Origin: Streptococcus mitis subsp. hohhotensis
GTDB taxonomy: Bacteria > Bacillota > Bacilli > Lactobacillales > Streptococcaceae
Length of the DNA: 59,291 bases
NCBI RefSeq assembly: GCF_020089495.2
Contig: NZ_JAIRCA020000014.1
Coordinates: 362-59,652 of the forward strand
Reading direction: 5' to 3'
Numbering within the stretch: position 1 is the stretch's first letter; each line of letters opens with the position of its first letter. Shown in pieces: positions 17,339-26,238 of this stretch. Under the pieces are notes generated by a model that saw only the letters and a list, made by a program, of their open reading frames with translations, was not told where the DNA came from and made no database searches. The position numbers and the translations under genes are program-made.

Positions 17339-17490
17339 GAAGTTTTAGTTAAAAAGCTGCTGCTATGTCATGGAAAGGGGATGAAAGCCTATCGTCAGTG
17401 CAGAAGAATGTAGGCAGTTCAATCTCTTACAAGAGGTAGTAGTGGCCTGACAGAGCCCTGATCTGTTAATCTATGAAAAAGAAGGAATAA

Positions 17491-17517
17491 ATGACAATTG
17501 AAAAAACCAATTATTGA
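17491..17517 (+). CDS. 8-codon mini-ORF overlapping the potA start
   Basis: ATG at 17491 encodes MTIEKTNY and stops at 17517 in a different frame from potA, whose TTG start lies inside it at 17498. The AAGGA at 17482-17486 is optimally spaced for this ATG (about five bases) and poorly spaced (about 11) for the potA TTG. It may be translated and couple or limit PotA synthesis. Short enough to be chance. Confidence 0.35.
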   Translation: MTIEKTNY

Positions 17518-18655
17518 ATTCAAAAACGTCTCTAAAGTTTTTGAAGACAGCAACACCAAGGTTCTCAAAGACATCAACTTTGAGTTGGAAGAGGGGAAAT
17601 TTTATACTCTTCTAGGCGCGTCTGGTTCAGGAAAATCAACCATCTTAAACATTATTGCAGGTTTACTGGATGCGACGACGGGAGATATTTTGCTGGACGG
17701 TGTCCGTATCAATGACATCCCGACCAACAAGCGAGATGTCCACACTGTTTTTCAATCCTATGCCTTGTTTCCACATATGAATGTGTTTGAAAATGTTGCC
17801 TTTCCGCTCCGCTTGCGCAAGATTGACAAGAAAGAAATCGAGCAACGCGTAGCGGAAGTTCTCAAGATGGTTCAGTTGGAAGGTTACGAAAAACGTTCTA
17901 TCCGTAAACTCTCTGGAGGACAACGTCAGCGTGTGGCTATTGCCCGTGCCATCATCAACCAACCCCGTGTGGTTTTGTTGGACGAGCCTTTGTCAGCGTT
18001 GGACTTGAAATTAAGAACAGACATGCAGTATGAACTGCGTGAACTACAACAACGATTGGGTATTACCTTTGTCTTTGTCACTCACGATCAGGAAGAAGCG
18101 CTGGCCATGAGTGACTGGATTTTCGTTATGAATGATGGCGAGATTGTTCAGTCTGGAACACCTGTGGACATCTATGACGAGCCAATCAACCACTTTGTTG
18201 CCACCTTTATCGGTGAGTCAAATATCTTGCCAGGAACCATGATTGAGGACTACTTGGTTGAGTTTAACGGCAAACGCTTCGAAGCGGTCGATGGGGGAAT
18301 GAAGCCAAATGAACCAGTTGAGGTCGTGATTCGTCCAGAGGATTTGCGGATTACCCTTCCTGAAGAAGGCAAGCTCCAAGTTAAGGTCGATACCCAGCTC
18401 TTCCGTGGGGTGCACTATGAAATTATCGCCTATGACGAACTTGGAAATGAATGGATGATCCACTCGACTCGTAAGGCCATCGTGGGTGAGGAAATCGGTC
18501 TGGACTTTGAGCCAGAAGACATCCATATCATGCGTCTCAACGAAACCGAAGAAGAGTTCGATGCCCGTATCGAAGAATACGTGGAAATCGAAGAGCAAGA
18601 AGCAGGTCTGATCAATGCAATCGAGGAGGAAAGAGATGAAGAAAACAAGCTCTAA
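17498..18655 (+). CDS. potA: spermidine/putrescine ABC transporter ATPase
   Basis: A 385-residue ABC ATPase with Walker [11 protein letters not shown]-loop [17 protein letters not shown], signature LSGGQRQR, Walker [13 protein letters not shown] and H-loop [13 protein letters not shown]. The C-terminal ~140 residues form the TOBE regulatory region. The start is TTG, since the family N-terminus ([15 protein letters not shown]) begins there and no better in-frame start exists. The 3' end overlaps potB by 20 bases. It powers polyamine import with PotB/C/D. Confidence 0.93.
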   Translation: MKKPIIEFKNVSKVFEDSNTKVLKDINFELEEGKFYTLLGASGSGKSTILNIIAGLLDATTGDILLDGVRINDIPTNKRDVHTVFQSYALFPHMNVFENVAFPLRLRKIDKKEIEQRVAEVLKMVQLEGYEKRSIRKLSGGQRQRVAIARAIINQPRVVLLDEPLSALDLKLRTDMQYELRELQQRLGITFVFVTHDQEEALAMSDWIFVMNDGEIVQSGTPVDIYDEPINHFVATFIGESNILPGTMIEDYLVEFNGKRFEAVDGGMKPNEPVEVVIRPEDLRITLPEEGKLQVKVDTQLFRGVHYEIIAYDELGNEWMIHSTRKAIVGEEIGLDFEPEDIHIMRLNETEEEFDARIEEYVEIEEQEAGLINAIEEERDEENKL

Positions 18656-19442
18656 ACTCTTTGTAGTGCCCTACATGCTTTGGATTGCCCTCTTTGTCCT
18701 TGCACCCTTGGTCTTGATTTTCGGTCAATCCTTTTTCAACATTGAAGGTCGATTCAGTTTAGAAAATTATAAGTCCTACTTTGCGTCACAAAACTTGACT
18801 TACCTAAAAATGAGTTTCAACTCTGTACTCTATGCAGGAATTGTGACCTTTGTGACCCTGCTTATCAGCTATCCAACAGCCCTCTTTTTGACCCGTCTCA
18901 AGCACCGTCAACTCTGGCTCATGCTGATTATCCTGCCAACTTGGATCAATTTGCTCCTTAAAGCATATGCCTTTATTGGGATTTTTGGTCAGAATGGCTC
19001 TATTAACCAATTCTTGGAATTTATCGGAATCGGTTCACAGCAGTTGCTCTTTACCGATTTCTCCTTTATCTTTGTCGCAAGCTACATCGAGCTTCCCTTT
19101 ATGATTTTGCCGATTTTTAATGTCTTGGACGATATGGATAACAATCTCATCAATGCCAGCTATGACCTCGGTGCGACCAAGTGGGAGACTTTCCGACATG
19201 TCATCTTTCCTCTATCGATGAATGGTGTGCGAAGTGGGGTTCAATCCGTCTTTATCCCAAGTTTGAGTCTCTTCATGCTGACCCGTTTGATTGGTGGTAA
19301 CCGTGTTATTACGCTGGGAACGGCTATTGAACAGAACTTCCTGACCAATGACAACTACGGTATGGGTTCAACCATCGGTGTGATTCTCATTCTGACCATG
19401 TTCATCACCATGTGGGTGACCAAGGAAAGGAGAGAACGATGA
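18636..19442 (+). CDS. potB: spermidine/putrescine permease PotB
   Basis: A 268-residue permease with about six spans and the EAA loop ([19 protein letters not shown]). ATG 18636 follows the strong RBS GAGGAGGAAAG; an in-frame ATG at 18615 lacks such a site. It overlaps potA upstream and potC downstream (ATGA), giving coupled translation. Confidence 0.93.
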   Translation: MKKTSSKLFVVPYMLWIALFVLAPLVLIFGQSFFNIEGRFSLENYKSYFASQNLTYLKMSFNSVLYAGIVTFVTLLISYPTALFLTRLKHRQLWLMLIILPTWINLLLKAYAFIGIFGQNGSINQFLEFIGIGSQQLLFTDFSFIFVASYIELPFMILPIFNVLDDMDNNLINASYDLGATKWETFRHVIFPLSMNGVRSGVQSVFIPSLSLFMLTRLIGGNRVITLGTAIEQNFLTNDNYGMGSTIGVILILTMFITMWVTKERRER

Positions 19443-20212
19443 AAAAATTTGCCAACCTTTATCTAGGACTGGTCTTTCTTGTCCTCTACCTGCCCATTTT
19501 TTACTTGATTGGCTATGCCTTTAATGCAGGCAACGACATGAATAGCTTTACAGGCTTTAGCTTGAGCCATTTTAAAACCATGTTTGGTGATGGTCGCCTT
19601 ATGTTAATTGTGACCCAGACCTTTTTCTTGGCCTTTCTGTCAGCCTTGATAGCGACCATTATCGGGACTTTTGGTGCCATTTACATCTATCAGTCTCGTA
19701 AGAAATACCAAGAAGCCTTTCTTTCACTCAATAATATCCTCATGGTTGCACCTGACGTTATGATTGGTGCCAGCTTCTTGATTCTCTTTACCCAACTCAA
19801 GTTTTCACTTGGCTTTTTGACCGTTCTATCTAGTCACGTGGCCTTCTCCATTCCTATCGTAGTCTTGATGGTCTTGCCTCGACTCAAGGAGATGAACGGA
19901 GATATGATTCATGCGGCCTATGACCTTGGTGCCAGTCAATTTCAGATGTTCAAGGAAATCATGCTTCCTTATCTGACTCCGTCTATCATTGCAGGTTATT
20001 TCATGGCCTTCACCTATTCGCTAGATGACTTTGCCGTGACCTTCTTTGTGACTGGAAATGGCTTTTCAACCCTTTCAGTCGAGATCTACTCTCGTGCTCG
20101 TAAGGGGATTTCGCTAGAAATCAATGCCCTGTCTGCCCTTGTCTTTCTCTTTAGTATTATCCTAGTTGTTGGATATTACTTTATCTCACGTGAGAAGGAG
20201 GAGCAAGCATGA
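19439..20212 (+). CDS. potC: spermidine/putrescine permease PotC
   Basis: A 257-residue permease partner of PotB with EAA loop HAAYDLGASQFQMFKEIML and about six spans (first at ~7-30). ATG 19439 overlaps the potB stop and is preceded by AAAGGAGAG. The C-terminal Arg/Lys/Glu tail is cytoplasmic. Its stop overlaps the potD start. Confidence 0.93.
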   Translation: MKKFANLYLGLVFLVLYLPIFYLIGYAFNAGNDMNSFTGFSLSHFKTMFGDGRLMLIVTQTFFLAFLSALIATIIGTFGAIYIYQSRKKYQEAFLSLNNILMVAPDVMIGASFLILFTQLKFSLGFLTVLSSHVAFSIPIVVLMVLPRLKEMNGDMIHAAYDLGASQFQMFKEIMLPYLTPSIIAGYFMAFTYSLDDFAVTFFVTGNGFSTLSVEIYSRARKGISLEINALSALVFLFSIILVVGYYFISREKEEQA

Positions 20213-21279
20213 AAAAACTCTATTCATTTTTAGCAGGAATTGCAGCTATTATCCTGGTCTTGTGGGGGATTGCGACTCATCTAGATAGTAAAATCAATAG
20301 CCGAGATAGTCAAAAACTGGTCATCTACAACTGGGGAGACTATATCGATCCAGAACTCTTGGAGCAATTTACAGAAGAAACAGGCATCCAAGTCCAGTAT
20401 GAGACCTTTGATTCTAACGAAGCCATGTATACCAAGATCAAGCAGGGTGGAACGACCTACGACATAGCCATCCCTAGTGAATACATGATCAACAAGATGA
20501 AGGACGAAGACCTCTTGGTACCGCTTGACTATTCAAAACTTGAAGGTCTTGAAAATATCGGGCCAGAGTTCCTCAACCAGTCCTTTGACCCAGGTAATAA
20601 ATTCTCTATTCCTTACTTCTGGGGTACCTTAGGAATTGTCTACAATGAAACCATGGTAGATGAAGCGCCTGAGCATTGGGATGACCTCTGGAAACCAGAG
20701 TATAAGAACTCTATCATGCTTTTTGATGGGGCACGTGAGGTATTGGGGCTAGGGCTTAACTCATTGGGCTACAGCCTCAACTCCAAGGATTCCCAGCAGT
20801 TGGAAGAGACAGTAGACAAGCTCTACAAGTTGACTCCAAATATCAAGGCCATTGTTGCAGACGAGATGAAGGGCTACATGATTCAGAACAACGCTGCTAT
20901 CGGTGTGACCTTCTCTGGTGAAGCCAGCCAAATGCTGGAGAAAAATGAAAACCTCCGCTATGTGGTTCCGACCGAGGCCAGCAATCTTTGGTTTGACAAT
21001 ATGGTCATTCCCAAAACAGTCAAAAACCAAGATGCAGCCTATGCCTTTATCAACTTTATGTTGAAACCTGAAAATGCTCTTAAAAATGCGGAGTATGTGG
21101 GCTATTCAACACCAAACCTACCAGCTAAGGAACTACTCCCAGAGGAGAAAAAAGAAGACAAGGCCTTCTATCCTGATGCTGAAACCATGAAACACTTAGA
21201 AGTTTATGAGAAATTTGACCATAAATGGACAGGCAAATATAGCGATCTCTTCCTACAGTTTAAAATGTATCGGAAGTAG
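20209..21279 (+). CDS. potD: spermidine/putrescine-binding protein PotD
   Basis: A 356-residue extracytoplasmic polyamine-binding protein. An N-terminal hydrophobic segment (LYSFLAGIAAIILVLWGIAT) acts as signal/anchor and has no lipobox Cys. Mature hallmarks are LVIYNWGDYIDPELLEQF, the Trp/Glu polyamine pocket region IPYFWGTLGIVYN and WDDLWKPEYKNSIMLFDG. Last gene of the pot operon, followed by a terminator. Confidence 0.93.
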   Translation: MKKLYSFLAGIAAIILVLWGIATHLDSKINSRDSQKLVIYNWGDYIDPELLEQFTEETGIQVQYETFDSNEAMYTKIKQGGTTYDIAIPSEYMINKMKDEDLLVPLDYSKLEGLENIGPEFLNQSFDPGNKFSIPYFWGTLGIVYNETMVDEAPEHWDDLWKPEYKNSIMLFDGAREVLGLGLNSLGYSLNSKDSQQLEETVDKLYKLTPNIKAIVADEMKGYMIQNNAAIGVTFSGEASQMLEKNENLRYVVPTEASNLWFDNMVIPKTVKNQDAAYAFINFMLKPENALKNAEYVGYSTPNLPAKELLPEEKKEDKAFYPDAETMKHLEVYEKFDHKWTGKYSDLFLQFKMYRK

Positions 21280-21295
21280 AAGTTAGCAGTTACGA

Positions 21296-21324
21296 AACGA
21301 ATCAGTCAAGCTGGTTCGTTTTTT
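21296..21324 (+). terminator. terminator after potD
   Basis: AACGAATCAG / CTGGTTCGTT stem with a TTTTTT tail. It marks the left edge of the accessory insertion. Confidence 0.75.
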
Positions 21325-21341
21325 AGAAAAAATAGAAATCA

Positions 21342-21350
21342 TGGTATAAT
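21342..21350 (+). promoter_or_regulatory. extended -10 promoter of the restriction-like operon
   Basis: TGGTATAAT at 21342-21350; no good -35 is visible. The predicted transcription start near 21357 gives a leader of about 180 bases. Confidence 0.6.
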
Positions 21351-21419
21351 AGTTTTAGGGTGAGAGTTATTAGTATTGTTTATAGCATCTCTGAAAATTT
21401 AATTCCAAAGGAGTTCAAA

Positions 21420-21455
21420 ATGAGTCAGATTACGCAAATGCATATATATATATAA
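21420..21455 (+). CDS. leader mini-ORF with TA-repeat before the methyltransferase gene
   Basis: ATG at 21420, preceded by a strong RBS (AAAGGAG, 21407-21413), encodes the 11-residue MSQITQMHIYI. Codons 8-11 and the stop are built from a (TA)6 tract at 21443-21454. Adding one TA unit would open the frame to 41 codons, ending at TAA 21541-21543 (present numbering), overlapping the methyltransferase ATG. It may be a leader peptide, a phase-variable switch or a gene remnant. Confidence 0.4.
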   Translation: MSQITQMHIYI

Positions 21456-21469
21456 CCTAATAAAAAAAT

Positions 21470-21517
21470 GCAAAAAATATAGATTGAAACCTACTGAAAA
21501 TCCAGTAGGCTTTTTGC
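21470..21517 (+). terminator. attenuator-like hairpin in the leader
   Basis: CCTACTG (21490-21496) pairs with CAGTAGG (21503-21509), and the outer arms GCAAAAA (from 21470) and TTTTTGC (to 21517) are also complementary. The inner stem followed by CTTTTTGCG looks like a weak intrinsic terminator placed 19 bases before the methyltransferase ATG. Confidence 0.5.
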
Positions 21518-21535
21518 GTTTCTTGGAGGTATCTA

Positions 21536-24310
21536 ATGGCTAAAAAGTTATTAAATATCACTGAGATTGAGGATAGAACCAAGGTTTTAGTAGAGAATAT
21601 TAATAAATCGACATTCATTATTGATTTTGTTTCATTGTTTGACATTACTAAAACGACCATAACAAGAGCAAGTAAAGTGGCATCTGATGATTTTATAATA
21701 AAAAACAGATTGTATTTTCGTAAAGTTGAAAATCAGCCATTACTTGCTCTGACTGAGATTGATAAAGAGTTGGATGGTCAGGTACGTAAATCTCGATTTA
21801 TTATTACAACAGATTTTCAAGAATTATATGCAAAGGATACACAGACAGGACTGACTCTAGCAATTTCTTTTAATGATTTACCAGCCCATTGTGATTTCTT
21901 CTTACCTTGGAATGGTATTGAAAAGATTGATTATGATAAGGAAAATCCTGCTGATGTAAAAGCGGCAGAGCGTTTCACCAAACTTTATGACGAACTAATT
22001 TCTATCAATCCTGAACTAGCAATCACTGAAATTGATGGTAAATCATTTAATCTATTTTTGATTCGTGTTCTTTTTCTACTATTTGCAGAAGATACAAATA
22101 TCATCTCCAAGGGAGCTTTCACAAATGTTATTAAGCTGAGGACATCTGAAGATGGTTCTGACTTGAATGAGTGTGTTAGAAAACTATTTACAGTTTTAGA
22201 TATGCCTGAACTTAGTCGTCAGGATTTGGAGTCGTGGTTATCAGATTTTCCCTATGTAAATGGTAAGCTTTTTTCAGAGCCACATCATGACCTTATTTTC
22301 AATAAAAGAACTCGTCAATTACTCATTGAAGCAGGGGAATTGTTAAACTGGAATGAAATCAATCCAGATATTTTGGGCTCTATGATCCAAACGGTGGCAA
22401 ATGCAGAAGCAAGATCAACATCGGGTATGCACTATACTAGCGTGCCCAATATTAGGAAGGTCATCAAACCACTGTTTTTAGATAATCTACGAGCAAGATT
22501 TATGGAATTAGAAGAACGAGCTGATTACTATATAGGAGGTGGTGACTTTAGCGAGGAACATCGTCGCAAGGAATTACGACAAATCTTACCTAAGTTAGAA
22601 GATTTACTCACTCGTATGGCCACTATCAAGTTTTTAGACCCTGCTTGTGGTTCTGGAAATTTCCTCATCATTACCTATAAAGAACTTCGTCGTTTAGAAA
22701 TTAATATCTTAGTCAAACAGCGTGAAATTCGTGACTCCTTGAATGAAAAAGCTGTTTATCAAGGAGAATTGATTGCTGCTGCATCTAAGATTTCTCTATC
22801 CCAGTTTTCAGGAATTGAATTGGATGATTTCGCTCATGAAGTAGCAAGACTATCCTTGTATATAGCAGAACACCAGATGAATGTGGAAATGGAAGAAGCT
22901 CTTGCTGATGTCCATCCAAGACTATTACCTTTAAGAGAAGCTGGAAATATCGTCTGTGGGAATGCTCTAAGAATTGACTGGGAAACTGTGTTGAATGCTA
23001 AGGAAGATGACGAAGTTTATATATTTGGGAATCCGCCGTATATAGGGGCTGGGGGAAGAAGTCCTCAAACGAAGGTTCAAAAAGAAGATTTAAAGAATGC
23101 TATTTTCCCAATTAGTGCTAAAAAAATTGATTATATTTTAGGATGGTTTGTTAAAGGAAGTAGATTCATATTAGGAAGAAATAATTTGACTAATTTAGCC
23201 TTTGTGTCTACAAATTCTATTTTTCAAGGTGAACAAGCCTCATTTTTCTTGAATAATATTTTAAATAGTCTTGAAATTAGTTTTGCTTACCCATCGTTTT
23301 CTTGGTCAAATAGTGCTAAAAATAAAGCTGGAGTTACTGTTGCAATTGTTGGTATTTCAAGAATAAATAATGAAAAGAAAAAATTATTTAAACTTGATGA
23401 AGTAAAGGCAGTAGATAATATAAATGTCTATTTAAAAGAAGGACCAAATTTTATAGTAAACAAAAGAAGAGAGCCATTAAGTCGTTTACCAAAGAATATA
23501 ACAAAAGGAAGTGCTGAATTTGGTGAAGATAATCTTATTTTAACTATTGAAGAAAAGAATAAGTTTGTTTCTAAATATCCAGAATCGGAGAAATTATTTA
23601 AAAAACTAATTAATGCTACTGATATCATGAATGGAACGTATTCATTTGCTATTTGGATTAATGATGAAGAAGTAGATTTTGCTATGAAAATACCTGAAAT
23701 AAAGAGTCGTATTGAAAAAGTGAAATATTTTCGTGAGAATACAAAAGGTAAGAGTTCAAATTCAGTAGCTAATAAACCGTGGCGTTTTGGTCAAGATAAA
23801 TATCGTGAAGAAGATGCAATTGTTATGCCTGTAGTATCTTCTGAAAGTAGAGATTATATACCAGTCGCTTACATGGAGAAAGGTACAATTGCCACTTATG
23901 CTGTAAGTATTGTTTACAATGCTCCTATTTGGCTTCTTGGTATCCTAGAATCCAAAATGCATATGGTTTGGTTAGAATCTATTGGAGGAAAATTAGAGAC
24001 ACGTTTGCGTTATTCAGCTGGACTGGTCTATAATACATTCCCATTTCCAGAACTTTCAGATAGTCGGAAAAATATGCTTGAAGAAGCTGTTTTTGAAATG
24101 CTAGATGTTCGAGAAGAAGAAGGTGGAACCTTGGCTGAATTATACGGTGGTTCCAATAAACCGATGAACGAACGTCTTCGTCAAGAACATGAAAAAATTG
24201 ATGGTATCGTAGAACGTGCCTACCAGCAAAAGCCTTTTGAATCAGATGAAGAACGACTCAGTATCTTATTGAATCTGTACAAAGAGATGACAGAAAAGGA
24301 AGCGAAATGA
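21536..24310 (+). CDS. MmeI-family DNA adenine methyltransferase lacking nuclease residues
   Basis: A 924-residue class I SAM-dependent DNA methyltransferase. Motif I is FLDPACGSGNFL (~residue 364), motif IV is NPPY (~499-502), and FVSTNSIFQGEQ follows at ~558. The segment before motif I (FPYVNGKLFSEP, SMIQTVANAEARSTSGMHYTS) and the late RLRYSAGLVYNTFPFPE are typical of the Type IIG MmeI family (helical spacer, methylase, recognition domain). In MmeI the N-terminal ~130 residues hold a D...ExK nuclease; here the flanks are recognisable (FIIDFVSLFDIT, ITTDFQELYAKDT) but the intervening part is shortened and lacks it. It probably methylates N6-adenine at an unknown site. It overlaps the helicase gene by 4 bases. 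RBS GGAGG. Confidence 0.85.
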   Translation: MAKKLLNITEIEDRTKVLVENINKSTFIIDFVSLFDITKTTITRASKVASDDFIIKNRLYFRKVENQPLLALTEIDKELDGQVRKSRFIITTDFQELYAKDTQTGLTLAISFNDLPAHCDFFLPWNGIEKIDYDKENPADVKAAERFTKLYDELISINPELAITEIDGKSFNLFLIRVLFLLFAEDTNIISKGAFTNVIKLRTSEDGSDLNECVRKLFTVLDMPELSRQDLESWLSDFPYVNGKLFSEPHHDLIFNKRTRQLLIEAGELLNWNEINPDILGSMIQTVANAEARSTSGMHYTSVPNIRKVIKPLFLDNLRARFMELEERADYYIGGGDFSEEHRRKELRQILPKLEDLLTRMATIKFLDPACGSGNFLIITYKELRRLEINILVKQREIRDSLNEKAVYQGELIAAASKISLSQFSGIELDDFAHEVARLSLYIAEHQMNVEMEEALADVHPRLLPLREAGNIVCGNALRIDWETVLNAKEDDEVYIFGNPPYIGAGGRSPQTKVQKEDLKNAIFPISAKKIDYILGWFVKGSRFILGRNNLTNLAFVSTNSIFQGEQASFFLNNILNSLEISFAYPSFSWSNSAKNKAGVTVAIVGISRINNEKKKLFKLDEVKAVDNINVYLKEGPNFIVNKRREPLSRLPKNITKGSAEFGEDNLILTIEEKNKFVSKYPESEKLFKKLINATDIMNGTYSFAIWINDEEVDFAMKIPEIKSRIEKVKYFRENTKGKSSNSVANKPWRFGQDKYREEDAIVMPVVSSESRDYIPVAYMEKGTIATYAVSIVYNAPIWLLGILESKMHMVWLESIGGKLETRLRYSAGLVYNTFPFPELSDSRKNMLEEAVFEMLDVREEEGGTLAELYGGSNKPMNERLRQEHEKIDGIVERAYQQKPFESDEERLSILLNLYKEMTEKEAK

Positions 24311-26238
24311 CCTCAAATATATTTGAAATCAATTACAATGGTACAGGTGCTAGTCAATCAAATAATGCACTTGGTATGCGTGAAATGCAGGCGCGCGTAT
24401 ATGCTAAGAGAACTTCTCAACACTTATTGATTAAGGCGCCTCCTGCCTCTGGTAAGTCGAGAGCTCTGATGTTTATTGCTCTTGATAAACTACATGCTCA
24501 GGGGCTGAAAAAAGCTATTATAGCTGTTCCAGAAAGGTCTATCGGAAAATCGTTTCGTTCAACAAAATTGACAGAATATGGTTTTTACTGGGATTGGGAA
24601 GTTCTTCCCAAAAACAATTTGACTGAACAAGGAACCAGCAAAAGTAAGGTAAAACAGTTTGTAGACTTTATGAATTCAGAGTCACCTGACGATAGAGTTC
24701 TAATCTGTACGCATGCCACCTTGCGTTTTGCCTTTGAACAGCTAGCTGATAGTGATTTTAATGACGTTCTTTTAGCTATCGATGAATTTCATCATGTATC
24801 TCAAGATGATAATTCAGTTTTAGGAAATGCCTTGAGAAACATATTAGCCAATTCAACAGCCCATGTAGTGGCAATGACAGGGTCTTATTTCCGTGGAGAT
24901 TCTGTACCTATTTTGGCACCTGAAGATGAGCAAAAATTTGATAAGGTATCCTATACTTATTATGAACAGTTGGAGGGATACCAATATCTGAAAAGTTTTG
25001 CAATGGGTTATAACTTTTATCGTGGTCGTTACACGGATGCTTTGCATGAGGTGCTGGACACAAGCAAGAAAACTATTATTCATATTCCCAATGTAAACTC
25101 AGGTGAGTCAACAAAGGATAAGTATGATGAAGTTGACCGAATTTTAGACGAACTGGGGCAAGCTGTTCCAGATTCTAAGACTGGATTATGGTTGGTTACT
25201 GAGGAGACAGGTCGTGTATTGAAGGTTGCTGACCTTGTCACAGAGGAAGGTCGTGAAAAAGTGCAGGATTACCTAAACAAGATGACTAGTTTGGATGATC
25301 TCGATATCATTATCGCACTTGGTATGGCTAAAGAAGGTTTTGACTGGCCGTATGCTGAGTATGCTTTAACGATTGGTTATCGTCAGTCGCTAACAGAAAT
25401 TGTTCAGATTATAGGTCGAGTAACACGCGATAGTTCCAATAAGTCACATGCTCAATTTACCAATCTCATTTCCCAACCTGATGCTCAAGATGATGAAGTC
25501 TTCTTTGCTGTGAATAATGTTATGAAGGCTATTACAGCTAGTCTCTTGATGGAGTCTGTTTTAGCACCAAATTTCAAATTCAAACGTAAAGACCGAGATG
25601 ACCAGAAATCTTCTGGTGCCGAAATGTTTGTGAAAGGTTTAAAAGAGCCGAGCACTCAAAGAACAAAAGATATCATAGAAAATGATATGAATGATTTACG
25701 TGCTAGTATCTTGCAAGAACCGCGTATCCAAACTGCGATTGCTGCAGGAACAGATGCAGAAGTCATTAATAAGCAGATGATTCCAGCAATTATTAAACAA
25801 ATCTATCCTGACTTAAGTGGTGCTGAAGTTGAAGAAGTTCGTCAACAGTTTATTAGTCAATCGGTCGTTCAATCAGCTGAACGGAAAGAGGGAGTAGGGC
25901 AAACAGATTTCCTAAAAATGGCAGATAAATTTGTGAATATTGATGAGTTATCCATTGATTTGATTGATCAGATTAATCCTTTCCAGAGAGCTTACGAAGT
26001 TATATCACGTGAAATTGATGCTCCGACTTTGCGTCTAATACAAGATTATATGGATGGTCAGAAGATGGAGTTTTCTGAAGAAGAACTGTTGATTCTTTAT
26101 CCTCAAATTAAGCAATTTTTGAAAGAAAATGGTCGTCATCCAGATAAATCAAGTAACGATACGTACGAACAGAGACTGGCTTATGCTTTGTTACAATTGT
26201 CTCAGATGAAGTTGAAGATGGAGAATGGTAATGATTGA
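24307..26238 (+). CDS. SF2 DExH helicase/translocase of the restriction-like operon
   Basis: A 643-residue superfamily 2 ATPase. Motif I is APPASGKS (~residues 44-51), motif II is AIDEFHHVS (~158), motif III is AMTGSY and motif VI is QIIGRVTRDSS (~366), so both RecA-like domains are present in the first ~400 residues. The C-terminal ~230 residues are charged and helical and have no recognised motif; they may bind the partner proteins. No nuclease motif is seen. The ATGA overlap with the methyltransferase and the 8-base overlap with the GIY-YIG gene indicate coupled expression. Confidence 0.85.
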   Translation: MTSNIFEINYNGTGASQSNNALGMREMQARVYAKRTSQHLLIKAPPASGKSRALMFIALDKLHAQGLKKAIIAVPERSIGKSFRSTKLTEYGFYWDWEVLPKNNLTEQGTSKSKVKQFVDFMNSESPDDRVLICTHATLRFAFEQLADSDFNDVLLAIDEFHHVSQDDNSVLGNALRNILANSTAHVVAMTGSYFRGDSVPILAPEDEQKFDKVSYTYYEQLEGYQYLKSFAMGYNFYRGRYTDALHEVLDTSKKTIIHIPNVNSGESTKDKYDEVDRILDELGQAVPDSKTGLWLVTEETGRVLKVADLVTEEGREKVQDYLNKMTSLDDLDIIIALGMAKEGFDWPYAEYALTIGYRQSLTEIVQIIGRVTRDSSNKSHAQFTNLISQPDAQDDEVFFAVNNVMKAITASLLMESVLAPNFKFKRKDRDDQKSSGAEMFVKGLKEPSTQRTKDIIENDMNDLRASILQEPRIQTAIAAGTDAEVINKQMIPAIIKQIYPDLSGAEVEEVRQQFISQSVVQSAERKEGVGQTDFLKMADKFVNIDELSIDLIDQINPFQRAYEVISREIDAPTLRLIQDYMDGQKMEFSEEELLILYPQIKQFLKENGRHPDKSSNDTYEQRLAYALLQLSQMKLKMENGND

